From Blumeriella jaapii (lineage: Eukaryota; Ascomycota; Leotiomycetes; Helotiales; Drepanopezizaceae): a stretch of DNA of 64,000 bases. Both the position numbers and the translations under genes were made by a program. This document shows positions 47,112 to 58,946 of this stretch, piece after piece; positions within the stretch are counted from its first letter, which is position 1, and every line of letters starts with the position of its first letter. The notes under the pieces were generated by a model. That model worked only from the letters and a program-made list of their open reading frames with translations. It made no database searches and was not told the origin of the DNA. The stretch is from positions 744,001-808,000 of the forward strand of contig VWND01000075.1 in NCBI GenBank assembly GCA_009599575.1. The letters are read 5' to 3'.

Positions 47112-48471
47112 TTACAAGAAGAGCATGGCTGCGGCAGCCATGGCGACTGACGCGAGCGAGCCGACCATGAGGCCGTTTCCGGAGCTGACGACGGTGAGGG
47201 GAACGGTGGCGTTGGTTGAGACATTGGTTTGGAGCTGTCCATCAGGAATCTGTTTCACGTGTGAGTAACTTGGCAACATTTTGTGGAAGTTGGGAGGATA
47301 AAGCGTACCTGAGAGACAACTGGGGCAGCTGGGGCAGTGGTTGGGACTTGGATTTGTCCGTCACCGATCTGATGTTTGATTAGATCATGGCGTGCACTCT
47401 CAAAGGGAGACAGTATTTACCTGGGTGACCGGGGCCACAGGAGCCTTGGTGGGAACCTGGATCTGTCCATCACCGATCTGTTGGAGCCATTAGAAGACGT
47501 CTTTCGGTTGTGCAAGGTCACCACGTACCTGAGTAACGGGAATACCGCCGGTGGGGATCTGGAGCTGGCCGTCGGCGATCTGTTTCACGTTAGCGGCGCC
47601 ACCTCAAGACTTCTGAAGATCACGAGGGTCAAAGCGCTCTACCACATACCTGAGTAACAGCTGGGCCAGCTTGCAATTGACCATCTGCGATTTGTGTGAC
47701 GGCAGGGGCGGTGGGTTGTGCCTGGACTTGTCCGTCGCCGATCTGTTGACATGTCAGATTGCTGGTCATGTTGTGTACAGATTGAATCCGAAGGGGTCCG
47801 TGTCACATACCTGAGTAACAGCAGACACGGAAGTCGGCACTTGAGCCTGGCCATCGTTGATCTGGGTCACAGGAGCAACGGAGTTGGTAGCGGTTGGCTG
47901 TCCGTCTGCTTGTTGGGAAACCGGGGCACCGGCCGAGGAGCTTGCAGAGCAAGGGATGACATCGATGTAGACGGGCAAGCAGTATGGGGCGATGCTCTCG
48001 TCGTACAGGTTGGCGAAGTCTCCAGATCTGCACGAGTAGAAGACGGTCGAGCCAGCCTTGGTGGCCAAAGTGCCGTTTTTGCAGATGGAGAACCCATCGG
48101 CGGAGATGGCATCAGGTTGTCCTGGGGCGGGGTCGTATTGAAACTGGTGGTTGGCAACGATATTTCCGATACGTCCTTGGCTGTCCGTCAAAACACCATC
48201 CTTCAAGCTCGAGGTCAAGTAGTTGGTTTGGCCGCAAGTGGAGGACGCTTGTCTCGCGGTGAGATCACGCTAATGCTTGTTAGTGATGATCTGATCGAAA
48301 GGTATTATGGTGTAGACCAACCTTGGTAACAACAGAAGAGCCGTTCAGGATGGTGATCTGGAAGGTCCCATCATAGCTCGTCGAGCATCCTGCCGGAGTG
48401 TTTCTCGAGGCAATGTGAGGAGCAGCAAGGGCGACAGAGGCCAGGGCAGCAAGAGTGAAAGTGGTCTGCAT
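47112..48471 (-). CDS. PIR (protein with internal repeats) cell-wall protein
   Basis: PIR proteins are linked through glutamines of the repeat to beta-1,3-glucan. Seven exons, every junction phase 0: 48471-48322, 48269-47811, 47742-47650, 47579-47529, 47477-47421, 47368-47309 and 47249-47112; 335 residues. Exon 1 gives a signal peptide (MQTTFTLAALASVALA). The exon 1/2 junction creates VVTKRDLTAR, a Kex2-type KR site. Exon 2 holds a conserved Cys domain (CGQTNYL, FSICKNGTLATKAGSTVFYSC, YCLPVYIDVIPC) and the first repeat (TQINDGQAQVPTSVSAVTQ). Exons 3-7 each begin exactly at I-x-D-G-Q, giving five more full repeats in exons 3-6 and a last half-repeat in exon 7. The tail (SGNGLMVGSLASVAMAAAAMLFL) resembles a GPI-anchor signal, unusual for a classic PIR protein. 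Donors are GTACGT/GTATGT/GTACGC/GTAAAT, with the first intron weaker (GTTGGT). Confidence 0.88.
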
Positions 48472-51400
48472 TTTGCGCGAGAAGTCGGTGCAAGTATGTT
48501 CTGGTCGAGAGCGAGTGACGATGGAAGTGACGATTGACCTCGAAGAATGGAAGACGACGTATTAAGAATTATTGCCTGAGCTGTGGTGCAAAGCAAAGGG
48601 CGAGGGAGGCAGGGAGCTTTATAGAGAACCACGAGCGACCAGAAGAACCTGCGCTAGGCTGAAAGGGCGTGAGATCTTTTCAGCCGGATTCCGGATCAAA
48701 ACAACAACACAGCACTTTCCCATCGCGGGGAGACGGCTGGTGGTCAAAACGCGCGATCTCGCGCCAGGCCTCGTTTCGTTTCCCCGAACTAGAGGCTGGT
48801 ATGCGGCCAAGGCTCAATCGCTCGACGGCAACGTGATAGCTTGAGGGGAAACCAGCAAGGCTTTTGAAGATCAACATTCAACATGCATTTGTCAAGGGTC
48901 TAAAGTAGTCGTGATGCCCGTGTGCCGCACACTCCCCTGTAGACATGGCGGCTCAGAATCACCTTGATTGGCCTTGGTCATCTATGGCTACAGCTGGTAA
49001 AGGCCTGCTAAGATGGGCTAGAGAAGACTCTGCAGACCGGTGGCCAACGCGGACTGTGGGCGGGAGTGGGTGGCACTCTTTGTGCCAATGAATCTCTCGT
49101 AACCAAAACCAGGGAGGTTGGACAGCTTCGCAACCGACAAAGAGCAGGATTACGCCTACAGAGCCGCGTCTTGGTGCCGACGTGGTGCCTCAGTGCCTTC
49201 GGAGAGCCTTCGGAGAGCCGTCGTTTCACGATTCGATGTTCTCCGTTGTGGTTGAGGTCCTGTTCGTATGGACAGCACCGTACGTCTTCGGACCGTACGT
49301 GTATGGCAGCGTAATCGTGTGGCAAATCCGGGGTAATCGCAATCGTGCACGGTGGAGCTTTTGCACCGCTATCAAAGCTTGACTACTTGAAGGTTTGGAT
49401 ATCTGCGCAACTCACGTTCGTGGAGGAAGTGCTTAGCTTTCACTTTGGCAGCACCCATCTCTCTCTTTGGGCGAGTTAGTGTTGTGATGGCCCAGCGTTG
49501 ATGGGCCAGCCCCAACTTCATCACGACGGCCTGGGAAGTTGAGAATTAGCCGGATGCACCCCCAAGAGCGGTACGTACGCACTTGTCGTCGGTTTCAGGT
49601 CCAGTGCGAGGCCAATCACGGTCCGGGTTCAGAGGCAACGACATGTGGCTTTGAGTCGAATTTGAATCACTCATGTAAACAAAGAGGAATGTTTCGCTCA
49701 TCGTTCCCGTCTCCTTGGCACTCACTTCCCTTTTTCTGCGGATCTGGATATTATTCTCGGCACGTCTGATTCTCTTGCAGGCGAGAAAGCACCGTCTCTG
49801 CTCGCATGTGTGGTCATGGAGATGATTCCTCTGGATGTATGTGCTTGCGCCGAGAAGCGTTGGCAACATATCCCATTGCGGCTGGTCCCACGCCTTTCGA
49901 ATTCCTCTGTCCCAAGAGAATTGCCAGCGTCGAGACGACGCGCTAATTCTCCGAGAAACATAATCTCCGAGAAGCATTGACCTGTCATTCTCATTTGCGC
50001 TCGACGGTCTTGTGTTGATAGTTATCCCTTTTTTCTCTGCCAGTCCTTTACGAATTGCTGCCAAGCGATCAGGGGCCGGTCATTTCACGTATGTGACTTG
50101 AGCTTCTGTCTAGCCAGCCAGAGATGGGCTTTTAGGGCCTGACATCTGCTGAGGCTCTAATTTCCCGTGCGAGAATGTCACGCAACATTTTTCGCCGTTT
50201 AGTTTTCATCAGAGTCTGTTTTTGAGAGATTGGACTCGGGGCGACTTGGTGATCTATCACGATAGTCAATCTTAGGTGATGCCAGAAGCAAGCCAAATGC
50301 TCTTCGTTTCGAATATGAGCTAAAGACAACTTTCTTGGACATTATAACTCAGAACCTTCATTCTCATCACCCTGATTTAGGCTATTTGAATTGAGACTTT
50401 CGGTTCCGTTTTTTTTTGGGCTTTGTTGAGAGGGGCATGGTATCACGTGTCTGTATCCACCAGGCCCAGTAGAATCTCTGACCCTGGCGCAGGGTTACAT
50501 TGCATCTGCATGCGAGCTGGGCATATGCTCTTCTGACTTGATAGATCGTGCCATGTACCGGATTCCAGGGTTTGCGATTAAGTTGCTCTATGGCCAGACC
50601 AGTCCCGGTCTTCGAAGCACACAAGCTTTTGGGAACATCAACAAACACGGACTGAGCCAACGGTATAACTTCCGAGACATCGCCAGTCCAACTCCTGCGA
50701 ACCCAGAATCCATTCCTATTTTCTTCTCCACTCGTCTTCGCAAGAATGAATCTGAAAAGATCCGTAACCCGGGGATGCAGTACAGAGATCAAAACGTGCC
50801 ACCAAATCCTCAGCCGACAGCTTCCCCATCTCGGGTGCGACGTGATTTTTGAACAAGCCAATGTCGTGTTCTGCATACGGATCCAAAGCGTGTCACGAGC
50901 TGTCGAGGGAGCCCTTACAACTGAACGTGCAGCTAACGGCATGTCCAGGAAGCTGAACGACGAATGAGCTTCCACAGCCGAACACTTTACTTTCACTTAA
51001 TCATCATGGACCGCAGCATTCGAGTGCAAAACACGGTAGAAACGACCCGGATGATTTGTGGTGAGCGCGACTCCTGATGCTACCCTGCAAAGTAGATTGT
51101 AAAAGATTTCGGCGCAGTAAGTGAAAACTCTTTGTACTCTCACAGCGCTCAGTACTTAGCACTCACGATTGCAAGCTTACTCGAGGATAAGCATAGGACT
51201 GTGAAATTCAGATTCTTGTGTGCTTGGCTCGATACCCAAATTAGCCAGCCGCCTTGATCTCATTTAAGCGCGATACAAAGTCTTCGTGCCACTGAATCAA
51301 TGTCTATTATTTTGACAGTTCCTGCTTCTGGTTACCTATCCCGGGCGTTGGCTTTCCGACATTACACCAGGGGCTCTGACTTTGTTTCCCTCTCGCTTAG

Positions 51401-53505
51401 GACAGAGGACGGAGGGCAGGATTGGAAGAGGCTTGATACCGCTTTGAAATTTTACCATGATCTGTTCTTTTGTGATGATCTCCTTATCTTAGATATATGC
51501 AATAACGCTTTAAACATGGAATTTGGGGTCGATTCTGTTTATAGTTTATCAGGTGGACACGAGAAAGAAGAGTTTGACATCCCACCCCCCTCCTTTCAAT
51601 AGTGATGCCCTTGACCACGAAAAACTGCTTCTACAAAGATTGTTCCCATCCAGGGCAGGATCATCCAAAACGCTTCAAGGAATTGATTCGAGGAAATCGC
51701 TTAATACCATCAGACGATATCACCGTCCCGACTCCTATCATCGCCAGGCGATTCACAGAATCTAAGAATTTGGAATTTCACTCAGTGCATATTTCTAGTA
51801 CCCTCAAAAGGAACTTCTCTGCGTTAATCGCCCCTTACATACTCACTTGTTAGAATCAAGAGATCACGGTTCAGTACGTGATTCTTATATCAAAGCTTTC
51901 CATGAAGTTGTCTCTGAAGGCACGTCACATAAATGCCAGTACCATCCGACGCATTTAAACCCCTAGATAAGTTTTTCTTTTTTGGGATTAACAAACTCCC
52001 AATCAGAAGTCAAAATCTACATACAGCACGAGAAAGTCTGGTCCTAGAATGAGGCGGCTTCTTCTTCGGCAAGAAATGCTATAGACACCAAACACCTTCG
52101 AGCATACATTTGCTCGGTCTACTCAAAAGCGCTAGTCACATAGCGTCACGACAATCCACTGCGTACTGTGTCAATATTCCCGGCACATACGTTCGTTCTG
52201 TACTGGATAGATAGATAGTACCAGCAATAGGAAGGGTGCAGAATGTCTCATTTCCATGAAGAAGACGATGTTCTCCATAAGCCCTGCCGCGAACATCACA
52301 GATTCGTCCAGCTTAAATGAACAAGCTACGGACCCCAGGACAACGTTGAAAGCTGTCACAAAGGCTACGTCAGACGCTAAGGCGTCGAGACATGCTGTGA
52401 GTGTTTGGGCAAAGGAGGCTCCCAAATGTTACAGACACGGGGAGTATCCACGGCGTCGCTACCATCACCGAGTCTGGCCTTGCTCCTCAAGCTATCTTGA
52501 TCAAGCCTGCATTCAAAAAGCCATCCCCAAGGGCGCTGGCGTCCAGTGCGCAATGAGTTCCACGTCGGAACTTGGCCCTGTTGAGTTTTCCTTTCGTTGT
52601 TCAGTCTCAGTCGGGGCTGGTCCTAATACTAATGGCTACTACCACTAACTTGTCCGCATCCTCCACTAGATGATGACCTCGATTGGTTGCAGTCCTGTTG
52701 GTAGCAGTGAGGTAACTTGTGCGCAAGTCTAGGTGCTTGGTGTGAAATCGAGGAAGGAGCTGTGGATCAGTGGCAGCTTGGAAGGAAAGGGGGAAGGAAA
52801 GGGGAGGTTCTGGCAATTAGTAATCATGATTTATAGCTTATTTGATATCTCGCCATCTTACTGTACTACATGTAGTGCATACATGTGTTTTATTTACGGC
52901 TAGCCGGTGAAACAGCCTTGGCAGGGGTTGAATCTATCCTGCGAGGAACATAAAGATACGTGAAAAATCCACTCCACGCAATCAACTATATTCTTAAAGC
53001 CTTGTCAAAGTCGACCTTGATGCTTCAAGCTTCCGACTTGGCCGTTACGTATTATGCTTCTTTCTGCGCCACGTAATCGACTGGCGAATCCTCGAGGAGT
53101 GCCGTTCCAGTTGGGGGACTCTATAATTAGAACCCGGAGTACACTGCGTATACGTACAATACTGCGTATACGTACAATACGATGTGCTCTACTGTAAAGC
53201 ACGAAGTAAACAAGAACGAAGAAGCCAAGCTGAACGATTCTTGTTTGCCTAACCCGTCTCGGCTTGGCGCCGTCATCTGCGGCCCACGTAATCGTTTCCC
53301 TTCGACGTCCCCATGAACGACTTCATCATGGTGCATACCCGACCTGCGAATAGCTCCACCATTAACAACGTAATCCCTATTTCCGCTAATATCTCCATAG
53401 AGGACGACGACGACGACGACGACGACGACCCCGACCCCGACCCCGACCACGATCACGACCACGACCACCACGACGACGACAACGACGTAATCAGCAACAG
53501 CAACA
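48472..53505. other. 5-kb gene-poor stretch
   Basis: No gene with a recognisable domain. Several unspliced open frames of 100-200 codons (for example minus strand 50996-50382 and 50064-49546, plus strand 51300-51602) have no motif or supporting splice structure. A short duplication (TGCCTTCGGAGAGCCTTCGGAGAGCC) lies near 49190-49215, and a tandem TACACTGCGTATACGTACAATACTGCGTATACGTACAA near 53140-53180. A (GAC)n/(CGA)n tract at 53401-53500 is probably the leader of the next gene. Confidence 0.45.
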
Positions 53506-54742
53506 ATGCCCCCGATAATCAAGGGCGTCAGCTCCACCTCAAAGTCTAACGATGGAATCCCCGACTCTCCCGTACATTCACCCATGCACGACCGAAGAGT
53601 AACCTTCGAACATGGCCGGAGTTCTACAGATCGCGAGGAGAGTGATGCCTTCTACGACTCGCGAGCCGCAACGCAATCCGAGTACCAGCGACGCGCCAGC
53701 ACGCTGCAAACATATTACGACGAACACCCCGAGCTCCTCCCCCAACTGCCCTTCACATTCCGCCACGGCTTCAAACGATGGAGGCTCGGTGGCTATATCG
53801 CCTTGATGGTCTTCGATGCGTGTGTCGTCCCGATCCTTCTGTACTACGCCATGACCTTCGGTGGCCATGTCGAGGGCTTCATTGTGTTTGCCGTCATCAC
53901 AGCGATTTGGGGTGGGCCGACGTACGTCGAGTTCGCGGTCAGGAGTCTGCGCTTGATCAGGAAGCAGAGGTTCTACAAGCCGCTGGGCGTGGATCAGCGC
54001 TGGGCGTTCGACATCACGAATTGGATCATCGTGCTCGGCATCACGGTGGTGACAACCATACTCATCGTCGGAGCGGCGCCGCATGATGTCTTTTTGCGCG
54101 TGCTGAGCATGCCAGGCCCCGCCATTCTCTTCTGCACCGCTGGCCCGGTGTTCTTGATGAGCCTGTATAATCATTTCGGGTGGAAATCGCCGTTCCGCAT
54201 CAGCTCCACGCCGAAGGGGCAGACGGTGTATCCGGGAATTTTCTATGTGGTTGAGGATATTGTGGCGGTCAATTCTGGGGGGGGGAGACCGTTTCGAGAG
54301 GGTATGGCGGCGCGGTACAAGGCGAGTCCGATTTTCAGAAAGATGATCAGGGACCTCAGCTGGTTTTGGAGTATTCCGGGCTTGTTGATGGCGAGTGCAT
54401 TGACGGTCATCGTGGTTATCAATCCTGTGCCCGAGGAGGTCGCTTATGGGATTGGTATGTCGATTCTCCTCCCCCCGATCTTGCTTGGAGACCGATGCTA
54501 ACGGAAGTCTAGGCTGGGGAGTCCCATTCCTCTGGGCTACCATATGGGCCGGAATAACAGTACCTTGGGTGCGCAAAGTCATGGCGAGGGAACGCGCGAG
54601 CTGGGAAGCCGAGACGAAGATGATGACGAGCACTATGTCTAAACCGCCCTCGGTACATGACACAGAAAACACAGTTGAAGAGAAGAAGCAAAAGGAGACT
54701 TCGACCCCTGGGTCAGAAGGAACGGAGACGTTGCAGGTGTAG
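53506..54742 (+). CDS. Six-span membrane protein of unknown function
   Basis: Two exons (53506-54454 and 54513-54742) joined by a 58-bp intron with branch GCTAAC; 392 residues. I do not recognise the family. The polar N-terminus (about 90 residues) is followed by spans at YIALMVFDACVVPILLYYAM, GFIVFAVITAIWGGPTYVEF, NWIIVLGITVVTTILIV, AILFCTAGPVFLMSLY, SIPGLLMASALTVIVVINPV and GVPFLWATIWAGITVPWV. A charged, probably cytosolic tail ends in TETLQV. The ATG at 53506 is followed by another in-frame ATG at 53584 (MHDRRVTFEHGRS); either could be used. The leader upstream contains an Asp-codon microsatellite in a different frame. This general layout occurs in many Pezizomycotina hypothetical proteins. 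Confidence 0.8.
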
Positions 54743-55273
54743 AAGGCGAGTGCGTGCAGAGGATGCTTGCACATCAACTTGATGACAGTGCGTTGCAGCA
54801 GCAGAGCAGCTGGTATGGATTCATGCAAACAACGCGTGTTCAGAAGAGTGGTCGGCTTGGAGACAAGACGCCCACAATGCCTATTGATTTCTATCCTTGG
54901 AATTTTCACCTTGTACAGTCATTAGGGGCCGAGAGGCGGGCGCTTTGAGTTACTGAACATTGGCAATTGTAATGTATATCATTTTCCGTTCTGAACTGTT
55001 TCTGCTCGCTTTTCTCATACTCGTGTCTGAGGACGAGTCGATTACATCCAAGCCGCTATCCGTTCACCCTTCCCACAGCTCACATAATCAGGCGAGAGCC
55101 ATCACGGGCTTGATTACTGATCGCTTCTTCGGTGGGCTGATCTCGTGTAAGCCAGGAAGTCTTCCTGTCTACCCAGACACATATATATGTATCGCATCTC
55201 GACCCAACTATCGCCTTTCTTGTTCTTCCCATCACAGATCAATTCAATCGTCAAGATATTCAACAAGCCCAAC
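54743..55273. other. Intergenic region
   Basis: Between two plus-strand genes; no feature is recognised. A GTACAGTCA word occurs near 54913. Confidence 0.5.
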
Positions 55274-56154
55274 ATGCCCATCCTCAAATTCTACACCAGC
55301 CCCGGCCAGCTCACCTCCGCCGAGAAAGCCTCGCTCGCAAAAGCGTTAACCGATCGCTACGCGACGCTGATGCCCGCTTTCTTTGTCAACGTTATGTTCC
55401 ACGAGGTCGAATCCCCATTCCCTTCCCCCCCTCCTTTCCTTTCCTTCCCCCCTTCCTTTCTTCCTTCCACCGGCCCCCCCTTTGTCGCTTTCTCGCGATC
55501 GACAGTGCGGGGTTAAACAAGAACCAGCTCCCAGCCGACTCCTTCTTCCTCGCCGGCGTCCCAACCGAGGGCCGCTTTGTCCGCTTCACGGCCGAGCATA
55601 TCGCGCTGCACTTCGGCGAGGATTCGGCGGGCGCCAGGCGGTATCTGGAGTTCGTGGGGGAGCTGTTTAGGGAGAGGTTTGAGGCGCGGGGGTGGACGTA
55701 TGTGTTCTTCTTCTTCTTCTTCTACTACTACTGCTTCTTCTCTCCTCCTCCTCTTCCTCTTCCCCCTCCTCCGTTCTTCGCTATTCAATGCCCGTTTCTT
55801 CCTCACCCAGTTCCCCCGTCACGCTCCTCCGAGGAGATGGTGAGAGCGGCGGAGGGGACGTGAGACATGTGCGCGTGAGGAACGCGGCTAATCACGGCCA
55901 TGGCGACGCACAGCTGGGAATTCAGCGTCACGCAGAGCCGGAGGGAATTATGGCGGATCCAGAGTCTGGTGCCGCCGCCTTTTGGGAGCGAGGCCATGAG
56001 GGCGTGGAAGGAGGGCGGGAGGGGCCGTGGCGTGGCAGGAGAAGGAGGAGGGGGGGAAGTTGTGAGCATGGATCTCGGATCCTGGAGCGCTCTATCTCTC
56101 GACGCGGACCTCGATCCTGGATCCTGGGTCGGGCTTTCTTTCTGTTCGTGTTGA
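55274..56154 (+). CDS. Tautomerase_3 / cis-CaaD-like enzyme
   Basis: Belongs to the putative oxalocrotonate tautomerase family (tautomerase superfamily), which uses the N-terminal proline exposed after Met removal (MPILKFYTSPGQLTSAEKAS). Exon 1 is 55274-55405 (to FFVNVMFHE). Exon 2 is 55506-55697 (NKNQLPADSFFLAGVPTEGRFVRFTAEHIALHF). Exon 3 is 55914-56154; the GTATGT donor and CAG acceptor rejoin as GWTWEFSV, and RRELWRIQSLVPPPFGSEAMRAW is the family C-terminal signature. The join of exon 1 to exon 2 is off by one base; removing one G from the GGGG at 55508-55511 makes the total 564 bp (187 residues) and restores CGLNKNQLP. After the family signature there is a Gly/Arg-rich extension of about 50 residues that most members lack; a further intron is possible. 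Native substrate unknown. Confidence 0.75.
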
Positions 56155-57756
56155 TCGCGTGATGGCGGATTCGTTCAGGGTGAGGATTCTTGTGATGTGG
56201 CTGGTGTATGGGGTTTATAGGTAGGTAGGTAGGTATGCAATTTATGCTTGTGCTCTGCGTGTCGAGGATACCTACCTTATCTACCTTTTCTTGAGCCTTT
56301 CTGTTTGTTTGCAATTCTTAACAATATCTCCACAATGGAATCATTAGATAGGTACTGACTGATGATTGTGAAGCCATGCGAAGGATAACGTTTGAAGGGC
56401 CTCCCTCTATCATAGCAAGGAAACAGTCTATAAAATAAAAGCACAGCAAAACATACGATTGGCTTTTGAAAATGCTATGTGCGCAGTTGGGAAGATCAGA
56501 GCCAGGAATTATTCCATGCTGAAACAGTCCTGGAACGTGAAGAAAACCGTCCTTCTCTGGTCGTTCTTACGCTAAGCTTATTGTCAAACGGATCTGATTG
56601 TACAGTACCTACTGTACCTCGGCAAAGACTGTTCCTCAAGTTTCCAGTTAGAAAGTTGTGATGAGCATTCTTTTCTTACTCTGTCCCTTTTTAGTTGGTC
56701 CCGGCTTGGGAGTTGGTTGATTATTTTGTTTACAGCGATACGACTTACGACTAGCGTTTTTTTTAGGGGATTATACTGCTACGTCACTTTCCACACAAGA
56801 GGAGTGGTGGTGTAAGCATTGGTGTCTCTCACGCGTCTTATAACAATAAAGGGACAATCAGTAGCTAATGCATTTGTAGGATAGAGGATGGTGAAAGGGG
56901 TTAAGATTATATTCATGTTGCTCCTTGCACCAAGGCGCTAAGTGTCTCTAAGCTGTCTTGTCTTGCGGAAGGGTCTTCGTTGGATCTTCCCTAACCTTAA
57001 AAGCATATGGTGATTCGCAGATATCGTGTTTGTTTGCATGGCCAGTGAACTGTGGTATGGACGAACGAGAGAAAAAGTGGTACGTATGTCGGCAGGCAGA
57101 TCAGGTTACCATGTATCAATTAATCAATAATAAGGAATCATTCAGTACGGAAGCTCCTTTCATCTCCGGCAATTTTTGAATCCGTGTGTTCGCCAGCAGC
57201 GGGAGGCCCCAAAGTTTATCCTGCACGAGCGGGAAACACGTTGCAGGATGGGAGCTGCGGAATTCCAGCTGTCGTCAGCACCAAGAAAACAACCCCGATA
57301 GATACATGACGGTGTTCAAGAGTAGCAGGTGAAGATGCATGTCCAAATCCGCCTTGAGGATCCGGAGCGAAAGGAAGCATCCTGAGTCTCCTAAACAAGC
57401 CGCGGTCTGCAAGACTCGTCTCATCGAGGGATCTTCAACATATCGCCAGGAAGAAAGTACGAGGTGCATGGAAATAAGTAGCCTTCCAGAGGTATTCAAT
57501 CTGAATTGGGTACCTATTCTGGAATCGGCTATAGCCGGCGACAGCGACAATTTCGTCCAATGTAGTCGACGATCCCGTGGGAGCCGATGGATGGCCTGAC
57601 AATCTCGCAAGCTCATCAGCTCATAGATAAATCGTGATGTCCCCCTTCATGTGTGCTAGTATCTCGACAGCAGACCTCGAAAAACACATTTCTTGCACCT
57701 CAGACCTCGAAGACCATAGTTCTTGCACCTCTTTTCGTTCATCCAATTCACTCACC
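56155..57756. other. Intergenic region
   Basis: AT-rich stretch of 1.6 kb with no supportable gene. It contains a TAGG run (about 56218-56235), a TTGTACAGTACCTACTGTACC word (56598-56618) and several small open frames without domains. It separates the tautomerase from the decayed sedolisin. Confidence 0.5.
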
Positions 57757-58946
57757 ATGCGTTTCAGCACTGTCTTGCCCGTGGTGTTCGCTCTCACGTC
57801 CTTGGGCCTTGCGGCTCCTACCCCCGGCGGCGCCGTGAGCAATCTAATACCGAACGACGGGGCGCACCGTCTTGCAGGTCCTCCTCTTGGGTGGGTTAAA
57901 GATGACAATGCGGTGCTTGACAAGGACACTTCTATGATGGACCTTCGTATCAAAATCGGCCAACGATGGAAGGATGAATTCCTTGCCTGGGCGAAGCAGG
58001 TATGACCCGGTTTCTCTATGAGCAGCTAACTAGGCAATTGGTTGTACTTACTAACTGTCTTCGTCAGTTTGAAGAGCCTGGCCCTGCGGGCCTCAAGAAG
58101 GAGATGCCTGAAAAGTTGCGTAAAGAAATCGACATGTGCAAGCTAGATTCGAGAAAGGTTATTCTTGGATGGCTTACCGAAAATGGTTTCAGCGACTGTG
58201 TGTCCGAATCACCAGAATCAGGTGCTTTCATCGTCCATGCGAGTATTGCTCGGATTGAGAAGCTTCTGGGAGCTACGTACGAAACATTCGGTAAGAAATC
58301 ATCTACGATAACCGCAATTCCGGCTCACAGAATGTAGAAAATGAATCGACTGGCGAGAGAGTCGTCCGAACTTTGCACTACGATCTACCCACGCCGCTCA
58401 AATTCCACTTATCTGGTGTGCAGCCTACAACTTCCTTCGTAGATACCACCGCATCGGCATCCTCCCAATCACCAATATCTGTCGACATGCCTACAGCAGC
58501 TGAAAACTAAAAACTTTCGATAGCTGCCGATTTTTCTAGAACAATTGAAACCCAAGAAGTCTCTGTGGAAATGAATAAGCGGGTGTTAGATCACGCTATT
58601 ACCACGTGATAACTCACAGAGGGCTTGCGTCCCCACCACCCATTATCATGCACTGGGCATCTTAGGTAGAAAACACATATAGACAATCCACACAACGATC
58701 AAACCTAATTTTTACTTTATTGCCCTCTGTGATAACAACAGTCTAAAAATAGCCAAGCTGTTGCTGGTTGTATCGGACGCCTCATCACGCCAAAGTGTCT
58801 TTCCAACCTGTATTAAATACGCTTCCGCAGCCGCCTATACTAATGGCTTGGTGGCTATCGCCGGTTTCTTGAAGAAGTGGCCCATCATAACTAACCTGGC
58901 AACTTTTATGGAAAGCTATGCTCCTCAAGGCAACGCTGCCCAGTCT
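57757..58946 (+). pseudogene. Decayed sedolisin (S53) tripeptidyl-peptidase, mainly propeptide
   Basis: Exons 57757-57999, 58068-58290 and 58338-58510 splice cleanly into 212 residues: signal peptide (MRFSTVLPVVFALTSLGLAA), then the pro-kumamolisin domain (RWKDEFLAWAKQ, KVILGWLTENGFSDCVSESP, AFIVHASIARIEKLLGATYETF, RVVRTLHYDLPTPLKFHLSG, VQPTTSFVDTT). A stop at 58508-58510 ends it before the protease domain. About 250 bases later two fragments of the catalytic-domain start remain in different frames: LITPKCLSNLY (near 58782-58814) and LVAIAGFLKKWPIITNLATF (58848-58946 region), then a stop. The sequences carrying the Glu-Asp-Ser catalytic residues are absent. The intact propeptide ORF could still make a short secreted protein, but the downstream wreckage points to a pseudogene. 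Confidence 0.8.

Noticed and set aside
50382..50996. Minus-strand open frame of 204 codons
   Set aside because: No domain or composition bias supports coding, and the flanking frames look equally random.
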